From NCBI GenBank assembly GCA_003224085.1, contig QHYK01000064.1, positions 1 to 64,000 on the forward strand: DNA of 64,000 nucleotides, read 5' to 3'. The DNA is from Acidobacteriota bacterium. Lineage in GTDB: Bacteria > Acidobacteriota > Terriglobia > Acidiferrales > UBA7541. Of the stretch, positions 58,974-64,000 are shown in pieces; within the stretch, counting starts at the first letter, position 1; each line of letters opens with the position of its first letter. The notes beneath the pieces are model-generated. The model did not search any database and was not told the origin of the DNA. It saw only the letters and a list, made by a program, of their open reading frames with translations. The translations under genes were made by a program, and so were the position numbers.

Positions 58974-59107
58974 CGTTTGCCGTTTACCGTTTGCCGTCAG
59001 AGCGGCTCGGCACCGCGAGTTGGACAGGCGAATTGCAGGCTTGTTAGCACAAAGCATGTAGCTCAGTACTTGCTTCGGTAAGCACTCGGAACGGCAAACG
59101 GCAAACA
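58974..59107. repeat. CGTTTGC-type heptamers as an inverted pair
   Basis: Three units (CGTTTGC, CGTTTAC, CGTTTGC) at 58974-58994 and their inverted counterpart (CGGAACG, GCAAACG, GCAAACA) at 59087-59107 flank about 90 bp between the two permease genes. A large stem-loop could form. Confidence 0.75.
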
Positions 59108-59111
59108 ACAT

Positions 59112-60368
59112 CTATCCTCCTGCCTCAAATCGCAATGCTTCAATCGGGTCAACCGAAGCCGCGCGGTTCGCGGGATAGAGCGCCGAAAGGATAGAAATGA
59201 CGCCGAGCAACGCAATCGACATCACGGCAATCTTCCAGCTCGTGAGCATGCCACTGAAAAATGGCGGCATCGGCGCCAGATTGACGAGCCCGCAGAAACC
59301 GTAAGAAATGATCAGGCCCATCCCTCCGCTGATGGCCACAACAAAAATCGTTTCCAGGAAAAATTGACGCAAAATGGAACGTCGAGTTGCTCCGAGGGCC
59401 ATGCGTACGCCAATCTCGCGCGTGCGTTCGCGAACGCTGACGAGCATCACGTTCATCACGCCAAGGCCACCCAGGAAGAGCGTGGCGACTCCCACCGCAC
59501 CCATAAAAATTTCCATGCCCACAATGATCATGCGGTTGGCTTGTGCGTTCTTTACTGTGTCCCAAATACCTGCGGCCTCTTCATCGCGTGGATCAAAATT
59601 GTGCAAACGGCCAAGAGTGCGGCGAATCTGGTGGACGCAGTCCATGTGCGTTTCGAGTGACCAGGGAGCCACAAGCAACCTGTCAACACTGTGTTCCACT
59701 GCGGGCGGCTTATTGGGAAAATCGCGGCGCATGGAATTGAACGGGATGAAAATCTTGCGTGTGTCGAATCCATCGTAGCTCGAGTTTTGTTCCTTGGACT
59801 TCATGACGCCGATGACCACGTAAGGAATGCCGTTCATCCAGATCGTCTGACCCATCGCATCGCGCTCGGCGAAGAGCTGCTTCTTCGCATCGCTGCCGAG
59901 GAAAGCCACGTTGCGGGCCTCCGCGTTGTCTTCGTCGTTGTAGAAGCGGCCTTGCGCCGGGACAACGCTGCGAATTTCAGAGAACGGCGGAAGCGCTCCC
60001 ACCACTTGAATCGTGCCGCTGTTAAACAGGCTGCGAACTTGCACGTCCGTGCCGAGCTCGGGCATAACGTACTTGCATGCCCGAGCCTCCTTCGCCACTT
60101 GGATGTAATCGTTCTCCAGCCAGCGAATGAGGCGCCCCGAACGCATTCCGCCGGCCTGCAGGCTGGTGCGGCCGGCAAAAACAATCATCACGTCCTTGCC
60201 GAAAGTCTCCTGATTTTTCTGGATACCGTCACCAAGTCCTTCGCCCGCCGCCACCATGATGGTGATGGAAATGATGCCCCAAGCAATGCCGAACATCGTC
60301 AGCAGCGTGCGCCGCTTGTGCGCCCACAGCGTCGCCACCGTATCCCGCAATAGGTCCGTCAAGTTCAT
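59112..60368 (-). CDS. MacB/FtsX-type ABC permease, first in operon
   Basis: 418 residues, complete four-helix MacB permease. Helix 1 is RTLLTMFGIAWGIISITIMV, the periplasmic core runs from about residue 50 to 290 (GKDVMIVFAGRTSLQAGGMR, GIPYVVIGVMKSKEQNSSYD), then come GAVGVATLFLGGLGVMNVML, the coupling motif VRERTREIGVRMALGATRRS and the last two helices, ending ALYPANRAASVDPIEALRFE. It follows the adaptor by 23 bp. No ATPase is encoded in the operon, so an ATPase elsewhere must drive it. Confidence 0.9.
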   Translation of the reverse strand: MNLTDLLRDTVATLWAHKRRTLLTMFGIAWGIISITIMVAAGEGLGDGIQKNQETFGKDVMIVFAGRTSLQAGGMRSGRLIRWLENDYIQVAKEARACKYVMPELGTDVQVRSLFNSGTIQVVGALPPFSEIRSVVPAQGRFYNDEDNAEARNVAFLGSDAKKQLFAERDAMGQTIWMNGIPYVVIGVMKSKEQNSSYDGFDTRKIFIPFNSMRRDFPNKPPAVEHSVDRLLVAPWSLETHMDCVHQIRRTLGRLHNFDPRDEEAAGIWDTVKNAQANRMIIVGMEIFMGAVGVATLFLGGLGVMNVMLVSVRERTREIGVRMALGATRRSILRQFFLETIFVVAISGGMGLIISYGFCGLVNLAPMPPFFSGMLTSWKIAVMSIALLGVISILSALYPANRAASVDPIEALRFEAGG

Positions 60369-60391
60369 GGCGCTCCGCCCGGGTCGGCAGG

Positions 60392-61624
60392 CTATTGCAA
60401 AATGACTTGCTGCTTTTCGTTGAGGCCTTCGAGGATTTCCGTCTTCACCCCGTTCGAAATGCCCAGCCTGACGCTGAGTTTTTTCTTGCCGTTTTCGCCT
60501 TTGGCATCGGGGATTTCGACCGCAGCTTTGCGGTCTTTGTCGTAGATCAACGCCGCTTCCGGAATCATGAGCACGTTCTTCTTTTCTTCGAGCAGAATTT
60601 CAGCGTTGGCGCTCATGTTGGCTTTCAGTTCCCCGCCAGGATTCGAAATCGAGACGCGCACTTCGAACGTAGTCACATTGTCTTTTTCTTTGCCAAGCGG
60701 CGAAATCTTCGTGACCTTGCCTGTAAATTTCTTGTCCTTGAACGATTCGACGACGATGCGCGCCGGCTGGTCCAGATACACTTTGCCAATGTCCGACTCG
60801 TCGACTTTGCCGTGCACGTAAACTTCACTGACGTCGCCGAGCGTCATGATCAAGGTAGCCTGCGACCCGAGAACGAGGATCGAGCTGACCGCGTCTCCAA
60901 CATTCACGTCGCGCGAAAGCACCAGCCCGTCAATCGGGCTGACGATCGTGGAGTTGCGCAAGTCTTCCTGCGCGTTTTCCAGCGAGGCCCTCGCTTGCGC
61001 GACTTGCGCTTCGCACTTGGCGATCTCCGCTTGCGAAACCGCCAGATTCCGCTGCGCGCTGACCTGTTTGTTCAGCGCCAGCTGATAATTCTTCTCCGCG
61101 TCTTCCACCAGGCTCTTGGACGTGACGCCGTCTTTGTACATTACTTCCGCGCGTTCCATGTTCAGCTTGAGGAAGGGTACGTCGGGACCTTCGGCATCGA
61201 CTTTGTTGCGCTCAAGCGTCGCTTTCGCGGATTGCAGAGCCGCTTCAGCAGCTTGTAAATTCGCGCTGTAGGCACGCACGGCTGCTTTGAGCTGCACTTT
61301 GTCGAGGTCCGCAAGGACCTGCCCCCGCGTCACGCGGTCACCGTAATCCACATAGAGCTTTTCCACGATGCCGCTGGCTTTGGACTTCACTTCGACTTTG
61401 GAAAGCGGCTGAATCTTTCCCGTTGCCACAACCACGCGCGCCAAATCGCCACGCTCGACAGCAGCCAGTTTGGAAGGGTCAATCGTGTGATTGGGGCTGA
61501 GGGCTGCCTTCACTCCGTAGGCGCCGCCACCTAGGATTAGGACCGCCACGGTCACCCAGATGATCCGCCGACGGCGTTTCTTGCCGTTCTTTCCATTCCC
61601 TAAGCCATTGCCATTGCTCGACAT
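60392..61624 (-). CDS. HlyD/MacA-type efflux periplasmic adaptor
   Basis: 410 residues. A basic N-terminus precedes one membrane helix (RIIWVTVAVLILGGGAYGVK), then the beta-barrel and lipoyl halves: RVVVATGKIQPLSKVEVKSK and ASGIVEKLYVDYGDRVTRGQ. A coiled-coil hairpin lies at about 110-200 (LQAAEAALQSAKATLERNKV, SLVEDAEKNYQLALNKQVSA), then the second lipoyl half IVSPIDGLVLSRDVNVGDAV and a C-terminal barrel domain. It would link the inner-membrane permease to an outer-membrane channel. I prefer the ATG at 61624 after GGGGGGTCTGGC over one at 61663. First gene of a three-gene efflux operon. Confidence 0.9.
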   Translation of the reverse strand: MSSNGNGLGNGKNGKKRRRRIIWVTVAVLILGGGAYGVKAALSPNHTIDPSKLAAVERGDLARVVVATGKIQPLSKVEVKSKASGIVEKLYVDYGDRVTRGQVLADLDKVQLKAAVRAYSANLQAAEAALQSAKATLERNKVDAEGPDVPFLKLNMERAEVMYKDGVTSKSLVEDAEKNYQLALNKQVSAQRNLAVSQAEIAKCEAQVAQARASLENAQEDLRNSTIVSPIDGLVLSRDVNVGDAVSSILVLGSQATLIMTLGDVSEVYVHGKVDESDIGKVYLDQPARIVVESFKDKKFTGKVTKISPLGKEKDNVTTFEVRVSISNPGGELKANMSANAEILLEEKKNVLMIPEAALIYDKDRKAAVEIPDAKGENGKKKLSVRLGISNGVKTEILEGLNEKQQVILQ

Positions 61625-61801
61625 GCCAGACCCCCCGCCGCCATCGCCCGCTATGATTTGCATTCTGAAACAGGGCTTTTGTCTCTCGTATGGAGGTACG
61701 AAAGACTTCGGGAAAAGTTCCCTCGGTCTATAGACGATAAAAGTCGGCTTTGGTCAGGCCGCGGGAGGCTGATTTGGTTAGGGAAGAAACCGGAGACCGC
61801 T

Positions 61802-64000
61802 TCAAAACGAGACTTTGCGGAGCCGGAGCGCGTTGGCAATCACGAAAACCGAACTCAAGCTCATGGCCGCGCTCGCCAGCATGGGACTGAGCAGCCAGCC
61901 AAGAAGGGGGTAAAATGCACCAGCCGCAACGGGAATACCGATCAGGTTATAAAGAAACGCCCAGGCTAGATTCTGCTTGATGTTGCGAATGGTGGCGCGG
62001 CTCAGCTTGCGCGCACGCACGATTCCGCGCAGATCCCCTTTGAGCAGGGTGATGCCCGCGTTTTCGATGGCCACATCGGTACCCGTTCCCATGGCAATGC
62101 CAACATCCGCCGCGGCAAGCGCGGGAGCGTCGTTGATGCCATCGCCGGCCATGGCCACCACGCGCCCTTTACTCTTCAACTGTTTGACCACTTCACTTTT
62201 CCCCGCAGGCAAGACTTCTGCGTGCACTTCTGCAATCCCAAGTTTGTCGGCAACCATCTTCGCCGAGTCTTTTCGGTCGCCGGTAACCAGGACAATGCGC
62301 AATCCTTCGTCTTGCAGTGCTTTCATCGCTTGCTCGGTCGACTCCTTCATCAAGTCTGCCAAAGCGATGGCCCCAGCGAGCTTCTCATTCACTGCTACGA
62401 GAACAAAAGTCGGCGCGAATGTCCGGTCAAAACCGAATTCCATGCTGGATGGTTTTTCTCCGGTGGCCCCAACGACGCCTTTTTCCTTCAAGAACTTCCC
62501 GGTTCCTACCAAGACTCTGTCCCCAAGCACCTTGCCTTCGACGCCGCCGCCCGGAATTGCGCGAAACTCAGCGACTTCGGCAAGTTCGACACCCTTTTGT
62601 TTGGCCGCATTCACGATGGCACGAGCCAAAGGATGCTCGCTGGCCTTTTCCACACTTGCTGCAAGCCACAGCAACCCATCTTTCGTAAAACCGCCGCCTT
62701 CAAAAACGCTCAAAGCGCTTAGGAGAGGCTTCCCTTCCGTAAGGGTGCCGGTTTTGTCGACGACGAGCGTGTCCACTTTTGCCAGAGTCTCCAGCGCCTC
62801 CGCGTTGCGGACCAGGACGCCCGCGTGAGCGCCGCGGCCAACCGCCACCATGATGGACATCGGCGTGGCCAGACCGAGAGCGCAAGGGCACGCAATGATC
62901 AGAACGGAGACAGCCGCGACGAGCGCATGGGCAAAGCGCGGCTCGGGACCAAAGAACAGCCAGCCAAAGAAAGCCAAGGCCGCCGCCACCACCACGGCTG
63001 GAACAAAGTACGAAGCGGCGCGATCCGCGAGCCTCTGCATTGGCGCGCGGCTGCGCTGCGCTTCGCTCACGAGCTTCACGATTTGCGCAAGCGTGGTTTC
63101 GCTGCCCACGCGTTGCGCTTCCATGACGAAGCTGCCGCTGGTATTCAACGTGCCGCCAGTGACCGTGTCACCGGGGCGCTTTTCGACGGGCATCGGTTCG
63201 CCCGTGACCATCGATTCATCCACCGCGCTCGCGCCTTCGCGAATCACGCCGTCCACGGGAACGCGTTCGCCCGGGCGGACGCGCAGCCGGTCGCCGCGAT
63301 TCACTTGATCGAGCGCCACGTCTTTTTCTCCGCCATCTGCCGCGACGAGATGCGCCTGCTGCGGCGCGAGATTCAGCAGCGCGCGGATCGCTCCGCCAGT
63401 TCGCTGCCGCGCGCGCAATTCCAATACCTGACCAAGCAACACGAGTGTCGTGATCACTGCGGCGGCTTCGAAATAAACAGGCACGGCGCCATTCATGCCG
63501 TGAAATGAGGCGGGAAAGATTTGTGGGAAGAAAGTTGCAACAGCGCTGTCAAGAAACGCCACGCCCGTTCCCATACCGATCAGCGTGAACATGTTCGGGC
63601 TGTGATTGACAAGCGAAGCCCAAAAACGCTCGAAAAACGGCCAGCCGCCCCACAGCACGACCGGGGTGGCGAGAAGGAATTCAACCAAGTTTCGAACGGC
63701 GTCGGAGAGAGGCAAGCCCAGCTTCTCCCCGAACATGGAAAGCAGCAAAATCGGCAGCGACAAGGCCGCGCTCACCCAGAACCGCCGCCGCATCGAATCG
63801 TACTCGGGATCGGCTTCCACTTCTGCCAACACATCCATCGGCTCGAGCGCCATACCGCATTTCGGACAAACACCCGGGCCAATCTGTACAATCTCGGGAT
63901 CCATGGGGCAGGTGTAACGAACGCCTTCTGCCTTTGACGACCCGGACGCCGCAGCTGATGCCTGTGGGGCTCCCGCGTGATGCGTTGCTTCACGTTCGGG
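61802..64000 (-). CDS. Copper-type heavy-metal P1B ATPase, 5' end beyond window
   Basis: At least 732 residues; the frame stays open to the right edge. A His-rich piece ([15 protein letters not shown]) and a heavy-metal-binding domain ([27 protein letters not shown]) precede eight membrane helices. Key motifs are CPC in [20 protein letters not shown], the phosphorylated Asp in [16 protein letters not shown] in [17 protein letters not shown] in [13 protein letters not shown] (nucleotide-binding) and the hinge [22 protein letters not shown] with this HMBD indicates Cu+/Ag+ export, and the CopB-like subgroup is possible. It ends 180 bp before the efflux operon. The window lacks its N-terminus. 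Confidence 0.93.
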   Translation of the reverse strand, partial: PEREATHHAGAPQASAAASGSSKAEGVRYTCPMDPEIVQIGPGVCPKCGMALEPMDVLAEVEADPEYDSMRRRFWVSAALSLPILLLSMFGEKLGLPLSDAVRNLVEFLLATPVVLWGGWPFFERFWASLVNHSPNMFTLIGMGTGVAFLDSAVATFFPQIFPASFHGMNGAVPVYFEAAAVITTLVLLGQVLELRARQRTGGAIRALLNLAPQQAHLVAADGGEKDVALDQVNRGDRLRVRPGERVPVDGVIREGASAVDESMVTGEPMPVEKRPGDTVTGGTLNTSGSFVMEAQRVGSETTLAQIVKLVSEAQRSRAPMQRLADRAASYFVPAVVVAAALAFFGWLFFGPEPRFAHALVAAVSVLIIACPCALGLATPMSIMVAVGRGAHAGVLVRNAEALETLAKVDTLVVDKTGTLTEGKPLLSALSVFEGGGFTKDGLLWLAASVEKASEHPLARAIVNAAKQKGVELAEVAEFRAIPGGGVEGKVLGDRVLVGTGKFLKEKGVVGATGEKPSSMEFGFDRTFAPTFVLVAVNEKLAGAIALADLMKESTEQAMKALQDEGLRIVLVTGDRKDSAKMVADKLGIAEVHAEVLPAGKSEVVKQLKSKGRVVAMAGDGINDAPALAAADVGIAMGTGTDVAIENAGITLLKGDLRGIVRARKLSRATIRNIKQNLAWAFLYNLIGIPVAAGAFYPLLGWLLSPMLASAAMSLSSVFVIANALRLRKVSF

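Overview
The window looks like chromosomal DNA from a soil-type Acidobacteriota (Terriglobia-like), probably a genome or metagenome contig. The evidence is a PadR regulator followed by three tandem ADOP-type MacB/FtsX permeases, two further PadR modules, DUF2911 and DUF2461 proteins, PilZ proteins with degenerate ends, a CADD-type folate protein and short tandem heptamer repeats between genes. I saw no tRNA, rRNA, prophage or CRISPR array.

Layout. 1-7.7 kb: accessory and decaying DNA. A TipAS-type MerR regulator gene carries an IS200/IS605 element (intact TnpB, broken TnpA) and two frameshifts, followed by GNAT, PilZ, a damaged small gene and Hsp20. 7.7-8.0 kb: a strong promoter and a strong terminator enclose about 170 nt with no gene, a candidate small RNA. 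8.3-21.3 kb: a Tat-exported Gfo/Idh oxidoreductase, a chimeric peptidase remnant, DUF2306, YceI with a b561-like partner, a serine hydrolase, a class III aminotransferase with two coupled small genes, and a BadF-type kinase. 21.6-30.2 kb: padR plus three ADOP permeases. 30.3-37.3 kb: a membrane-fused spermidine-synthase-like protein, two transporters, and a second padR with two permease-prefix membrane proteins.

37.4-48.9 kb is the most coherent part: a peptidoglycan recycling region. NamZ (exo-muramidase, DUF1343) lies divergently from a secreted NagZ-AmiE-like fusion. Nearby are an AmgK-like sugar kinase fused to a RapZ C-terminal domain, a MurU-like nucleotidyltransferase, MurQ and MurA. 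Together they would strip peptide, GlcNAc and MurNAc from muropeptides outside the cytoplasm. MurNAc could then be recycled directly to UDP-MurNAc (AmgK/MurU) or, once phosphorylated at C6, through MurQ. 49.0-53.5 kb: a CADD-type protein, rpsO-pnp and DUF2911. 53.6-57.8 kb: a probable pterin operon (glycosyltransferase, two PTPS/QueD paralogues, FolE, EamA exporter) and a TlpA-like thioredoxin. 57.8-64 kb: an efflux adaptor with two MacB-type permeases and a copper P-type ATPase cut by the right edge.

Three patterns run across the window. Several genes have a sigma70-like -10 hexamer only 5-10 nt upstream of the start codon and no Shine-Dalgarno, suggesting leaderless mRNAs. Seven-base tandem repeats of at least three unrelated sequences occur between genes and, in one case, inside the murU-like coding sequence. 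Several genes are visibly decaying.
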